From an uncultured Chloroflexales bacterium (lineage in GTDB: Bacteria > Chloroflexota > Chloroflexia > Chloroflexales > Chloroflexaceae), in contig CALANA010000008.1 of assembly GCA_937925925.1 (NCBI GenBank), positions 1 to 43,740 of the forward strand: DNA of 43,740 bases. The letters run 5' to 3'. A model generated the notes under the pieces. It searched no databases and had not been told where the DNA came from. It saw nothing but the letters and a program-made list of their open reading frames with translations. Positions 24,060-33,772 of the stretch are shown here, piece by piece. The number at the start of each line of letters is the position of its first letter. The first letter of the stretch is position 1. Position numbers and translations under genes: made by a program.

Positions 24060-25259
24060 TTGATTGCACAACCCAAAGAACAACACATTGCGGGTCGCTT
24101 CGGGCCATACGGTGGGTGCTATGTGCCAGAGACCTTGATGCCGGCGATAACGGCACTTAATGCTGCCTATAACGCAGTGGAGCAAGATCCTGGCTTCTGG
24201 GAGGAACTGGCGTATTTACAGCATACCTACACTGGCCGCCCCACGCCGCTCAGCTTTGCGGCGCGTCTAACTGCCCATTGTGGTGGCGCACGCATCTATC
24301 TGAAGCGTGAAGATCTGGCACATACTGGGGCGCATAAAATTAATAATGCGCTTGGTCAGGGGTTGCTGGCCCAACGGATGGGCAAACGACGGGTGATTGC
24401 GGAGACCGGGGCGGGACAGCATGGTGTAGCGACGGCAACCGTGTGTGCGCTCCTGGGGCTGGAATGTGTGGTCTATATGGGCACCGAAGACATGTCCCGT
24501 CAGCGGCCCAACGTCTTTCGGATGCGCCTGCTGGGAGCCGAGGTGTGTGGGGTTGATACAGGGAGCCGTACGCTCAAAGATGCGATCAACGAGGCGATGC
24601 GCGATTGGGTGACACACCCGGATAGTTACTACCTGCTCGGTTCAGCGCTTGGTCCGCATCCCTATCCAACCATGGTGCGCGACTTTCAAAGCGTTATTGG
24701 ACGTGAAGCATATCAGCAAATGCTTGAAGCCACAGGTGCGCTGCCCGACGTAGTTGTGGCCTGTGTGGGCGGTGGTTCTAATGCAATCGGCATCTTTCAC
24801 GCCTTTCTTGATCACCCCGATGTACAGTTGCGTGGTGTGGAGGCCGGTGGGCGTGGGGCACAACTCGGTGAGCATGCGGCGCGGTTTCTGGGTGCGCTGC
24901 CTGGTGTGCTACAGGGAACCTATTCCTATGTGTTACAGGATCCTGATGGGCAAATTGCACTGACTCACAGTGTGTCTGCCGGGTTAGACTATGCCAGTAT
25001 TGGCCCGGAGCATGCCTGGCTCCACGATAGTGGGCGAGCCTGTTACACGCTGGCGACCGATGCCGAAGCCCTCGATGCTTTTCAAAAACTGGCCGAACTG
25101 GAGGGAATCTTACCTGCGCTGGAAAGTGCGCATGCGATTGCCGAGGCGTTGAAACTTGCACCAACGATGCGTTCGGATCAAACTATCCTCGTGAATCTCT
25201 CTGGTCGTGGTGACAAAGATATTTTTACGGTGGCTGAGGTGCTGGACGTGACGCTCTGA
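24060..25259 (+). CDS. trpB: Tryptophan synthase beta chain
   Basis: 399 residues; condenses indole with serine using pyridoxal phosphate. The PLP lysine is K93 in [13 protein letters not shown], and GGGSNAIG binds the cofactor phosphate. The N-terminal [18 protein letters not shown] is the conserved TrpB1 opening, so the TTG at 24060 is accepted as start although its ribosome site (AAAGGCAG) is modest. No trpA lies next to it, although trpB and trpA are usually adjacent; the alpha subunit must be encoded elsewhere. Confidence 0.97.
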   Translation: MIAQPKEQHIAGRFGPYGGCYVPETLMPAITALNAAYNAVEQDPGFWEELAYLQHTYTGRPTPLSFAARLTAHCGGARIYLKREDLAHTGAHKINNALGQGLLAQRMGKRRVIAETGAGQHGVATATVCALLGLECVVYMGTEDMSRQRPNVFRMRLLGAEVCGVDTGSRTLKDAINEAMRDWVTHPDSYYLLGSALGPHPYPTMVRDFQSVIGREAYQQMLEATGALPDVVVACVGGGSNAIGIFHAFLDHPDVQLRGVEAGGRGAQLGEHAARFLGALPGVLQGTYSYVLQDPDGQIALTHSVSAGLDYASIGPEHAWLHDSGRACYTLATDAEALDAFQKLAELEGILPALESAHAIAEALKLAPTMRSDQTILVNLSGRGDKDIFTVAEVLDVTL

Positions 25260-25341
25260 AACCAGAAACGAGGAACGCGCCACACAGCATCGGTACGGGT
25301 TCGGTTTCCGGGCTGACCGTTATGTGTGGTGCAAGGTCTGT

Positions 25342-26265
25342 ATGATCCGGCGTTGTATCATTCTCAATCCCTGGGCTGGTCGCGGTATGGCCGGTAAACG
25401 GCGGGCTGAATTAGAGCATATGCTGCATGCCCATGGGGTTGCCTTCGACCTGATAACGACCCATGCACGTGGTGGTGCGACAGAGCTGACCTATCAGGCG
25501 ATTGAACGTGGGTATCAGCAGATTATTGCGGTTGGCGGTGATGGTACCATTAATGAAATTGTGAATGGCATTATGGGCAGCCGCAGCAAAGAACGAGCGC
25601 AAGCTACACTGGGGATTGTGCCGCTGGGAACTGGCAGCGATTTTATCAAAGTCCTCGATGGCGTTCGTCCCAATGATCTGGCGGGTGCTGTGCGGCGGAT
25701 TGCGGTCGGGCGTACCTACGCGGTTGATGTTGGCCGGATCTGTGCGCGCAATCCTTTCCAGGAATATGTGCGCTATTTTATTAATGGCATGGGCATGGGC
25801 GTGGATGCCCAGGTGACGGTCGAGAGTCTCAAGATTACGCGTTTCAAAGGTCGTGCGGTTTATCTCGTGGCTATTTTGCGCGCATTGTCCACGTATCGCG
25901 CCTATCCAATGTCGGTACGCTTTGATCAGCAGCAGATCCACAAACGCATGCTCTTCACCAGTATTGCCAATGGCCGTTGCCAGGGGGGTAGCTTCTGGAT
26001 GACACCGCAGGCGTTGATCAATGATGGCTGGCTGGATCTGTGTATGGTGGATCATTTGCGGCCCGACCAGATTCTGCGCTATCTTCCACTGCTGATGCGG
26101 GGCACCCATACACATCTGCGCTATGTGACGATGGGGCGGGCGCGGCATGTCACGGTTGATTGTATCGCCCCCTTTCCCGTTGCAGCCGACGGCGAAGTGA
26201 TCGCCACCGATGCCCGGCATGTGGATGTAGAGGTGCTGCCCGGCGCGATTGAGGTGGTGGGATGA
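25342..26265 (+). CDS. YegS/BmrU-type lipid (diacylglycerol) kinase
   Basis: About 307 residues from ATG 25342 (MIRRCIILNPWAG), which suits the family better than the upstream in-frame ATG at 25324. The nucleotide-binding motif is VGGDGTINEIVNGI, followed by LGTGSDF, as in diacylglycerol/sphingosine-type lipid kinases. The C-terminal domain has FTSIANGRCQGGSFWMTP and ADGE near the end, both conserved. It would phosphorylate a membrane lipid with ATP. It stands 82 bp after trpB. Confidence 0.92.
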   Translation: MIRRCIILNPWAGRGMAGKRRAELEHMLHAHGVAFDLITTHARGGATELTYQAIERGYQQIIAVGGDGTINEIVNGIMGSRSKERAQATLGIVPLGTGSDFIKVLDGVRPNDLAGAVRRIAVGRTYAVDVGRICARNPFQEYVRYFINGMGMGVDAQVTVESLKITRFKGRAVYLVAILRALSTYRAYPMSVRFDQQQIHKRMLFTSIANGRCQGGSFWMTPQALINDGWLDLCMVDHLRPDQILRYLPLLMRGTHTHLRYVTMGRARHVTVDCIAPFPVAADGEVIATDARHVDVEVLPGAIEVVG

Positions 26266-26289
26266 CCAGAGGGTCGGGAATAGATTTCA

Positions 26290-26351
26290 GGTGACAGGAA
26301 GTTCCACCAACCAGTCTGGGTATCTGTCACCTGTCATCTGTCACCTGTCAC
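26290..26351. repeat. 7-bp tandem repeat with an inverted partner
   Basis: Four units of CTGTCAC (one reads CTGTCAT) fill 26324-26351, and GGTGACAGG at 26290-26298 is their reverse complement, so a hairpin with several registers can form between the lipid-kinase stop and the helicase start. Confidence 0.7.
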
Positions 26352-26394
26352 CCGAAGCCACCTGTAACCTGTAAAGCAGGGCCACAATCGAACT

Positions 26395-29300
26395 ATGTCT
26401 AGAACGCGTGACCAGATCAATGCATGGAAGGCTCGCCTGCTTGACCTTAGCACGCGCCATTACCTGTTAGCCCTGCCTTCGCGTCATACGGACGGGCATA
26501 GCGTTCCCCAGATGCCTATCCCGTTACTCAACCCCCCGCTTACACGCATCTTTGAGGTACTGGTACGCCAACACCGTCGCTTAACTTTTGCTCCGTTGGA
26601 AGATCGAGACGTTGTAGATCATAGTGCCCCGCTGGATCTATCTGACGAAACGCTCAGTGCTACGGGTTCGCTGACGCAGGTACCCGTGTCGGGGCAGACA
26701 GACGATCTGGTGGCAGATCTGCTGCCCGACGATCACCAGCAGACGCTCTATCATTTGCATCTGCACGCCAATACCCTGCTGGCTGAACAGGGGATCAACG
26801 TTCTGTTTGTGGTTCTCGGTGTGCTAGAGTGGTATGATCCCACGATGCCCGAACAGGCCAATCGGGCACCGCTGCTCTTGCTGCCAGTGGAGTTGCACGC
26901 TACGTCAGGCGAGCAACAATATGCGTTGCGTTTGTTGGATGACGCTATCGTCATGAATCCGATCCTGAAACACAGGCTGGCGCACGCATACGACCTGACA
27001 CTGCCTGAACTGCCGGAAGATATTGCGCAACTGGATCTGGCCGCTCTGCTGGCGCAGATAACGGAACTGGTGGCCGGATATGCCGGTTGGCGGGTGCTGC
27101 CACGGGCATTGCTGGGGATGTTTTCGTTCCTGGATCTTATGCTCTATCAAGATCTTGAACACCTCACAGAACGGGCTGTCACTCACCCGCTTCTGAAGCT
27201 GCTGGCGAGCGAAACGACCGCACCTGACCCGCTCGTGCTGCCAGCACTGGATCATCGACCGCCCCAGCAGTGCTTTCAGGTGCTGGATGCCGACGCCAGT
27301 CAGCAAGCGGCGATTGCGGCGGCGCTGGCTGGGGAGAGTTTTGTACTGTTGGGAGCGCCGGGGACGGGTAAAAGCCAGACGATCGTGAATATGATTGCCG
27401 AGTGTCTGGCTGGGGGCAAACGGGTGCTGTTTGTGAGCGAAAAGATAGCTGCGCTGCAGACGGTCTACGAGCGGCTGCGGCAGTGCGGTTTGGCCGAGTT
27501 TTGTCTTGAACTGTATGGCCGCAAAGCCAACCAGATCCTGACGGCACCGGATGTGCGTTCTGACCTGATCGATCCTCCCGCAGCGGTTGATTTTCCGTAT
27601 GCTGAACTGACCACGGTGCGTGACCAGTTGAATGCCTATGCGCAAGCCCTGCATACGCCATTCGGTGCATTGGGGCTGACTGCGCACACGGTTTATGCAT
27701 ACCTCAATGCCTTGCGTGATGTGCCTGACTGCACCGTGCCGATGATTGACAGTATAACCTGTACATCTGAGCAACTGGCGGCGATAGACACGCTGCTGGT
27801 GCGCCTGGAGCAACGGCGCGAGTTGCTTCAGTCGCTGGCGGCAAATCCCTGGTATGGCTGTACGGTGACCACCAGTTCGTTTACCGAGCGCGGGCGCATT
27901 CGCAACCACGTGCGATCCCTGATTACCGCACTGAAAGAATTGCAGCCAGCAGCGACAGCGGTGGCGGATTTGCTGCAATTGCCTGCGCCCACCGGTTTGA
28001 CGGCGACGCGGGCCTTGTCAGCTCTGGTGACACTGCTCTGCGCTCCATATGCGACGAGCCTCTGGTTGGGCGCGGATATTGCGACCATCCAGGATCTCCA
28101 GTTTGATATTGCTGATGCGCGGCAGTCCTACATGGCAATGGCTGAAATCGAGGTGGAGTTGGAGCTGCGGTATCACGTTGGCACGCCGGCTCAGGCGCAC
28201 CAGACGCTGATTGCGCTTGATGTGCAGGGGATGCTGGCGCGTTTCTCAGGGCCATATGCCAGTCGGATGCGCTACCTGCATCCGGGCTACTATCGTGATC
28301 TGGCAGCGCTACGAGCGGTGGCGAAACCGGGTACCCGCCTGAATTATGCCACGGCACTGGCCGATCTGCGTCTTGCTGCTCGGCTACGCACGCTCCAGCA
28401 GCGGCTGGAAGCCAACTTGCCCAATCTCATAGCACGTTCGGGTAAGCTATTTGCCGGTCGTCGCACCGATTGGGATCGCTATGAGGCGCTATGTGCATGG
28501 ACGCTCGACGTGCTGGCGCAGCAGCAGGTGCTGGTGGTGCAGGCACAAGGAACGTTCTCTACGACGTATATCAGCGAGATTGCGGATCTGCCGTTGGCGG
28601 AGCGCGAGTTGTTGCTGGAACCAGGGATCCGTCTAGCGGCGGTGATGGCCCGTTGTGAGCGCATGCTGTCTGACTTTGCGGCGCTGTTTTCACCACCAGC
28701 GACACTTGCCGATTCCTTCAGCGCACTGCTGGCACCAGCGCCGGATGTGAGCGCGACGGTGAATACGAGCGTAGTATCCAAAGTTGCTCCTCCAGCAGGT
28801 ACAGGCGGCGGTTTACCTGGGGCTGGCGGCCACCCGCTCCTCCGGTCACCAGCGGCGTTGCTCGAACGGCTCCCAGAATTGGATGCCTGGTGGGAGTTTT
28901 GTGAACTGCGCCGTCAGGCCGAGCCGTTGGGCCTGGTGGCCTATCTTGATCACCTGAGCCAGGGTGGTTCTGCCACGCAGCAGCCGCGCCGGGTGTTTTA
29001 CAAGCGCTTTTATCAGGGCTGGCTGGAAGCCGCTGCTACCCGGTTACCGCCATTACGCGATTTTCAGCGTGACCGGTATACCGAACTGGTGGAACGGTTT
29101 CGTCAGCTTGATGCTGGTCAGATCAGTGCGGCCCAGACCCGCCTGCGCCGCATGCTGCTTGAGCGGCGTGCGGCCCACGGGCCAACGGATGCCAGACATA
29201 AGGCGTCACCTGTTACGCTACACTCGGCATGCGACGACCAGCAGTGGGGTGGCACATCTGCGGCAATGCTGAAAAACCTGGCGCTGGTGGCACAACACAA

Positions 29301-30663
29301 ATCCTGTCTGCTGCTGAATCCGTGCCAGGTTGCTCGGTGGCTCGATCCTGATGCGCTGCAGTGTGATCTGGTCATTTTCGATGAAGCCTCGCAAATTAGG
29401 GTTGAGCATGCGTTGAGCGCGATCCTGCGCAGCCAGGCCATGGTGATTGTGGGTGATACCCGGCAATTAGCGCCGACCGGATTATCGGCTGCTGGCGGCA
29501 TGAGTATGCTGTCCGAATCAGCAGTGGCCCTTCCTGGTGATGATCCACCGCCGAGTATTCTGGAGGCCGGGATAGCGGCTGGCCTGCCGGTGCGTCAACT
29601 GCGCTGGCACTACCGCAGCCGCCACGAGGCGCTGATTGCCTTTGCGAATGAGCAGTGGTACGACGGCGGATTGGTGACATTTCCCAGTGCGGCGGCGAGT
29701 GCCTACCAGGGGATTGTGTTTGAATATGTGGCTGAGGGTGAGTACGACCGCCACGGTACCGGGGCCAACCTGCGGGAAGCCAGCCGGGTGGTCGATCTGG
29801 TGTGCGCCCATGCCTGGGCCAACCCGGAGCGTTCGTTGGGGGTGGTGACATTCGGGCTGGCGCAACAGGTTGCGATTATGCGCGAACTGGAGCGGCGCTG
29901 CATCGCCGATGCGGCGCTGGCGGCGCTGTTTGACGCGGCACGCGCCGAACCGTGCTTTGTCAAGCATGTGGCGCATGTCCAGGGCCACGAGCGCGATGTG
30001 ATCATTATCAGTCCCGGCTATGGGCGTGATGCCCGGGGGCGGGTGAGAACCACGCCCACCGGAATGGCGTTCGCGCCACTCAACCAGCCGGGAGGCGAGC
30101 GCTACCTGAACGTGGCGATTACGCGTGCCCGTGAGCAGATCTATCTGGTGACATCGTTGCGGGCCGAGGATATTCATCTGGGACATACCAGCCATCCGGG
30201 GTTGCGACTATTTCAGGCATATCTAGCGTATGCGCAGACGTATGCCCCTGCCCCGATCCGTCCGTCCACGGGGGAGAGGCAGTCAGCAGTTGGCGGTGGG
30301 AAGCCGGTGGTCAGGCATCAGCCACACGCGGCACCGCTGGAGGCGGGGCCAATCGTGGATGATCTGGCGCAGGCGTTGCAGCAGCATGGATTGGGCGTGG
30401 ATCGGCAGGTGGGACAGTTCGCAGTGCGCCTGGCGCTGGCGATCCGTGATCCGCTGCAGCAAGAGGGCTATGTGCTGGGTGTTGAAGAGGATGGCGCTGA
30501 CTACCGCGATGCGCTCACTGCCCGCGACCGCGAGCGTCTGTGGTCGCAGGTGCTGACGGCTCGCGGCTGGCGCATTGAGCGCGTCTGGTCGGCGGCGTGG
30601 CTCGCAGCACGCGAGGCGGAGATTGCCCGTGTGGTGAAGGGCGTTAGGGTAGAGGGGCGGTAA
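26395..30663 (+). CDS. DUF4011/superfamily 1 helicase with Vsr-like C-terminal domain
   Basis: 1422 residues. The N-terminus (WKARLLDLSTRHYLLALP) is DUF4011-like. SF1 helicase motifs follow: Walker A GAPGTGKS at 320-327, DLVIFDEASQ (Walker B) near 991-1000, GDTRQLAPT, LRWHYRSRHE, then VQGHERDVIII and YLNVAITRARE. The last 100 residues resemble the MTES_1575/Vsr-like PD-(D/E)XK domain (LGVEEDGADY, TARDRERLWSQVL, GWRIERVWS). In that family a catalytic Asp usually stands in an R-I-D-L-A strand; here the strand reads VRLALAI with A1347 at that place, while E1364/E1365 remain. To my knowledge a DUF4011-helicase-Vsr protein is the single-gene phage defence system Hhe. The gene is monocistronic. Nuclease competence is doubtful. 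Confidence 0.88.
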   Translation: MSRTRDQINAWKARLLDLSTRHYLLALPSRHTDGHSVPQMPIPLLNPPLTRIFEVLVRQHRRLTFAPLEDRDVVDHSAPLDLSDETLSATGSLTQVPVSGQTDDLVADLLPDDHQQTLYHLHLHANTLLAEQGINVLFVVLGVLEWYDPTMPEQANRAPLLLLPVELHATSGEQQYALRLLDDAIVMNPILKHRLAHAYDLTLPELPEDIAQLDLAALLAQITELVAGYAGWRVLPRALLGMFSFLDLMLYQDLEHLTERAVTHPLLKLLASETTAPDPLVLPALDHRPPQQCFQVLDADASQQAAIAAALAGESFVLLGAPGTGKSQTIVNMIAECLAGGKRVLFVSEKIAALQTVYERLRQCGLAEFCLELYGRKANQILTAPDVRSDLIDPPAAVDFPYAELTTVRDQLNAYAQALHTPFGALGLTAHTVYAYLNALRDVPDCTVPMIDSITCTSEQLAAIDTLLVRLEQRRELLQSLAANPWYGCTVTTSSFTERGRIRNHVRSLITALKELQPAATAVADLLQLPAPTGLTATRALSALVTLLCAPYATSLWLGADIATIQDLQFDIADARQSYMAMAEIEVELELRYHVGTPAQAHQTLIALDVQGMLARFSGPYASRMRYLHPGYYRDLAALRAVAKPGTRLNYATALADLRLAARLRTLQQRLEANLPNLIARSGKLFAGRRTDWDRYEALCAWTLDVLAQQQVLVVQAQGTFSTTYISEIADLPLAERELLLEPGIRLAAVMARCERMLSDFAALFSPPATLADSFSALLAPAPDVSATVNTSVVSKVAPPAGTGGGLPGAGGHPLLRSPAALLERLPELDAWWEFCELRRQAEPLGLVAYLDHLSQGGSATQQPRRVFYKRFYQGWLEAAATRLPPLRDFQRDRYTELVERFRQLDAGQISAAQTRLRRMLLERRAAHGPTDARHKASPVTLHSACDDQQWGGTSAAMLKNLALVAQHKSCLLLNPCQVARWLDPDALQCDLVIFDEASQIRVEHALSAILRSQAMVIVGDTRQLAPTGLSAAGGMSMLSESAVALPGDDPPPSILEAGIAAGLPVRQLRWHYRSRHEALIAFANEQWYDGGLVTFPSAAASAYQGIVFEYVAEGEYDRHGTGANLREASRVVDLVCAHAWANPERSLGVVTFGLAQQVAIMRELERRCIADAALAALFDAARAEPCFVKHVAHVQGHERDVIIISPGYGRDARGRVRTTPTGMAFAPLNQPGGERYLNVAITRAREQIYLVTSLRAEDIHLGHTSHPGLRLFQAYLAYAQTYAPAPIRPSTGERQSAVGGGKPVVRHQPHAAPLEAGPIVDDLAQALQQHGLGVDRQVGQFAVRLALAIRDPLQQEGYVLGVEEDGADYRDALTARDRERLWSQVLTARGWRIERVWSAAWLAAREAEIARVVKGVRVEGR

Positions 30664-30727
30664 TCCGAACTGCCCTCATTCCTGCCTTGCTCACTGGTTA
30701 GTAGCGAATGTGCCGATAGTAAAGAGC

Positions 30728-30759
30728 GGGCCGCTGGCTAATATGCATGCCAGTGGCCC
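30728..30759. terminator. Bidirectional hairpin between convergent genes
   Basis: GGGCCGCTGGC and GCCAGTGGCCC form an 11-bp stem with one G-T pair and a 10-nt loop. It lies midway between the helicase stop (+) and the stop of the minus-strand propeller gene. Flanking T richness is weak, but placement suits a shared terminator. Confidence 0.6.
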
Positions 30760-30794
30760 GTGTGGGGATGATTGGTTTTGTAGCGACGAGGCCG

Positions 30795-32708
30795 TTAGCG
30801 CCACGCTATCGTTCCGGGTGGTACCGGAGCAACCGTATCCATTAACAGTGCGGAGGGAGACTGATTGGCAATAACGGGAAGGAACACACGATACGGCCGG
30901 ATATTTGGATTAGTCGGGTCAGATGGGTCGGACGGGTCAGACGGGTCGGACTCTTCTGGTACTCCATGCGGTAATGCGTTATTCCACTTTGCAATCTCAT
31001 TAATCGTATCTGCCGGATCAAGCCAGACGCGGTAGCCGGATGGGAGTGGCGCGTCCAGGGCTATGCGAATCTGTGTGGTCTGGCCTGGCTGGAGCGAGGC
31101 CGCGATTGTCTCACTCCACAGCGGGGTAGCCGCGGGATTGATGTCACTACCCGCAAACAGCGCCAGCGTCCAACCCGCAACTGGACGGTTCCCCTGGTTG
31201 GAGACCGTCACCAGCAGGGTCTGGTCATCGACGGGTTGCATGTCGTTGATCACCAGATCGGGGGCGACGACGAACGTACCGACATAGGCCAGGTTGTTCG
31301 TGATATCGGTCTCGGTAATAACCTCGTCTATGTCTAACTGGAGCCACAGCGAGTGATCGCCATCGGCCCTATTTTTCCAGTCAAGACCAAAGGTAGCCTC
31401 GACCTTTGGTTTGAACTGTACAAAAAGTTTGGCAATTTTGGCGGCTTCATTAATATGACGCCCGATCAGCGGTAGTTCGCTGGCAGTGGCGATCTGTGGA
31501 ATGGCTTTGAGGAGTTCCCGTTCCAGCTTGATCGTGCCTTCTAATCCGACTCCGATAGCTCCCCGTTTTGGGGTGATATACGGAGGACTGGCGTCTGTGT
31601 TGCCTTCCCCTCGTAGAAAGATCCGACCAGCCAGTTCTTTCGAGGGTTCATCCTTGGGCTTGACTGCCAGACATGAGCGCCCGCCCGCATCGAGTCTCAG
31701 CATCCCGTCTTTGGCACGATACTCGACAACTGCCTCAACATGTGGGTTGGGGAACTTGTATTCCCCCCCCACAACGGGTACCCAGTCGGGAAAGGAAAAG
31801 TCGTGGACATATGGCGCTTCACAATACTTGACAAACTTGCGATCATCAATGTTGAATTTGAGAAACGGATAGCGTAGAGTCTGCTTGTAGCGAATTTCAT
31901 TGTGCTGTAGTTCGGCTGAGGGCAGAAACTCAGGTGGCACCAGCGCCTGTACCCAGCTCGGCCAATCCGATATGATGAAGAGCATCAGGGTGTTGAAAGG
32001 TGTTGATTGGGCTTTATTCGTGCCCTCTGCAATAAATGTTAGAATATTCGGGCCATGAAACAGTGTGCGATCAGTGGCCATGATAATGAATGTGGCCGGA
32101 TTATCACGGACTGCTATCCGACTATGCTCCCGACCATTAACAAATACGTTGATATGACCGGGAGGTGCGCCTTGCCAGTTGACGTCGAGAGAGTAGATAA
32201 CGCGTAATAGGTCAGGCGGTACCCAGAAGGAACTCAGTAGAAAACTGCCGGGCCGACTGCTAACCTGATTGATGATGGGTGCCGCCAGGGTGGGTGTAGG
32301 AGTGGGCGTGGATGTTGGCGACACTGTGGCCGTTCTGGTCGCGGTCGTAGTAGGAGTAGCGGTGATGATGGTAGCGATAGGAGTGGCAGTGGGTGTCGCC
32401 GTTCCTGTTGGTTGTGGCTCTATATCGTTGCCCATAGGTGACCAGACGGAATCATAGGCATTCTGTCGCAGCAACGTTTGTGCAGAACCATCGGCCTTAA
32501 TAATGTACAGTTGGGTTCTGTTGATTGCGTAATCATAAGAGCTTATGACGATTCTGGTTCCGTCGGGTGACCAGGAGGGCCGCCATCCATTTATCGGCAG
32601 TAAAGTGCGCTTTGATCCATCTGCGTTGATCACGTGGAGCCCACTCTGGTACATACCATCTATAAAATAACCAGCAGTGTAGGCAATTTTGGTTCCATCA
32701 GGTGACCA
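30795..32708 (-). CDS. TolB/CARDB secreted protein, C-terminal part after a frameshift
   Basis: The frame resumes with WSPDGTKIAY right after a TAA at 32711-32709; the first ATG in it is at 32654. It holds the last TolB-type WD40-like repeats (NADGSKRTLLP, WRPSWSPDGTRIV), a Thr/Pro-rich linker (about 50 residues of TPTAT type), a beta-rich middle region without clear family, and a CARDB-like Ig domain near the end (PDLVINDMQPVDDQTLLVTV), then SDPSDPSDP and a hydrophobic end. These features indicate an exported cell-surface protein. Because the repeats run straight across from the upstream fragment, the two were one gene; a 1-base loss near 32708-32712 explains the break. Confidence 0.85.
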   Translation of the reverse strand, partial: WSPDGTKIAYTAGYFIDGMYQSGLHVINADGSKRTLLPINGWRPSWSPDGTRIVISSYDYAINRTQLYIIKADGSAQTLLRQNAYDSVWSPMGNDIEPQPTGTATPTATPIATIITATPTTTATRTATVSPTSTPTPTPTLAAPIINQVSSRPGSFLLSSFWVPPDLLRVIYSLDVNWQGAPPGHINVFVNGREHSRIAVRDNPATFIIMATDRTLFHGPNILTFIAEGTNKAQSTPFNTLMLFIISDWPSWVQALVPPEFLPSAELQHNEIRYKQTLRYPFLKFNIDDRKFVKYCEAPYVHDFSFPDWVPVVGGEYKFPNPHVEAVVEYRAKDGMLRLDAGGRSCLAVKPKDEPSKELAGRIFLRGEGNTDASPPYITPKRGAIGVGLEGTIKLERELLKAIPQIATASELPLIGRHINEAAKIAKLFVQFKPKVEATFGLDWKNRADGDHSLWLQLDIDEVITETDITNNLAYVGTFVVAPDLVINDMQPVDDQTLLVTVSNQGNRPVAGWTLALFAGSDINPAATPLWSETIAASLQPGQTTQIRIALDAPLPSGYRVWLDPADTINEIAKWNNALPHGVPEESDPSDPSDPSDPTNPNIRPYRVFLPVIANQSPSALLMDTVAPVPPGTIAWR

Positions 32709-33556
32709 TTATGATCAAAGGTGTCACAGGATTCGCCTTGATGAAGCGTAACGATCCTGCGATCATCCAGATCAATCGTGTAGACACCAGGCTGTCCATA
32801 GTCATTGGCAATATGTGTATTGTCCGACATTGTTCTCGAAGGAGACGTTGGAGTGCTTTGCAGAAGCGAGCAGGGGTCATAAACCGAGAAGGCTATCTTT
32901 GAACCATCTGGTGCCCAGGATAAGGATTGAAATAAAGCAAGATCAATGAGGGTCGTTAGATTTGAGCCATCGGCGTTGACTACAGTGAGGGCACTGATAT
33001 TTTCAGAAAGCGAAATAAACGCAATCCGGGAACTGTCGGGCGACCAGGATAAATCGGTACCCCAACGGTAATGACCCACTACGGTAAGATTAGAGCCATC
33101 AGCATTCATAACGTAGATCTTACCTTCCATGTTCAATGCATAAGCAAACGCAATTTTCGTTCCATCTGGTGACCAGACAGGTGGATCAGACGACCAGGAT
33201 GACTCTATGTTTAGACTGGTAAGTTTTTTCAGATTCGAGCCATCAGCATTGACCACATAGATTTCATGCTTGCTATCGCGGTCAGATACGAAAGCGATAC
33301 GTGTGCCATCTGGTGACCAGGCAGGCAAACTATCGCGTGCTGGATGATTGGTCAGGTTGATTTCATTTGAGCCGTCGGTGTTGATCACATAGATATCATC
33401 GTTGGCGACAAAAGCAATGCGCTCACCACCATTTTGGAACAATGGTGCAGACAGTGCGATACTGCGACGGGTAGGTGTCAGCGACAGGCCGAGTACCAGA
33501 ATGAACAACGGCAACGTCAGCGCTAGTCTGGCAGGAGTGAACAGGACGTACTTCAT
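32660..33556 (-). CDS. TolB-like beta-propeller secreted protein, N-terminal part before a frameshift
   Basis: 298 residues from ATG 33556. A signal peptide is clear (MKYVLFTPARLALTLPLFIL, then VLGLSL), so the longer in-frame upstream start is rejected. It is followed by five or six WD40-like units with the TolB pattern WSPDGTRIAF and INTDGS/VNADGS-N-LT, the signature of propellers that coordinate metals or bind peptides. After DTFDHNGH the frame diverges and stops, while the -1 frame continues WSPDG. The split makes a full-length product impossible without frameshifting. Sequencing error is an alternative. Confidence 0.85.
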   Translation of the reverse strand: MKYVLFTPARLALTLPLFILVLGLSLTPTRRSIALSAPLFQNGGERIAFVANDDIYVINTDGSNEINLTNHPARDSLPAWSPDGTRIAFVSDRDSKHEIYVVNADGSNLKKLTSLNIESSWSSDPPVWSPDGTKIAFAYALNMEGKIYVMNADGSNLTVVGHYRWGTDLSWSPDSSRIAFISLSENISALTVVNADGSNLTTLIDLALFQSLSWAPDGSKIAFSVYDPCSLLQSTPTSPSRTMSDNTHIANDYGQPGVYTIDLDDRRIVTLHQGESCDTFDHNGHLMEPKLPTLLVIL

Positions 33557-33648
33557 GAACTTTGTGTTCCTTTCTCTCGAAATTCTTTGAAACTCCGAAC
33601 CCCAAACGAGGTGAACGGGACGTACTTCATGAACTTGGTGTTCCTTCC
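33539..33648 (-). promoter_or_regulatory. Duplicated translation start with a 25-codon leader frame
   Basis: A 36-bp stretch containing ribosome site, ATG and first codons (minus strand AAGTTCATGAAGTACGTCC) occurs twice, at 33613-33648 and 33539-33574, 74 bp apart with three or four mismatches. Translation from the outer copy gives a 25-residue frame (33630-33553) whose TGA overlaps the inner ATG as ATGA. It could act as a coupled leader peptide, or simply be a recent duplication. Confidence 0.5.
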
Positions 33649-33772
33649 TGATTGAGTGGGTAGTATAGGGTGGCTCAAACACAGATAATGCATGCCATGC
33701 ACTGTCTGTCGATGGCGTACTACCACTCTATTGAAATTTGGTAAAGAGGATAATACGATCAGCTTGTTAAAA

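Noticed and set aside
26905..30195. Long minus-strand frames opposite the helicase gene
   Set aside because: They are antisense shadows in G+C-rich coding DNA; the plus strand has intact helicase motifs throughout.
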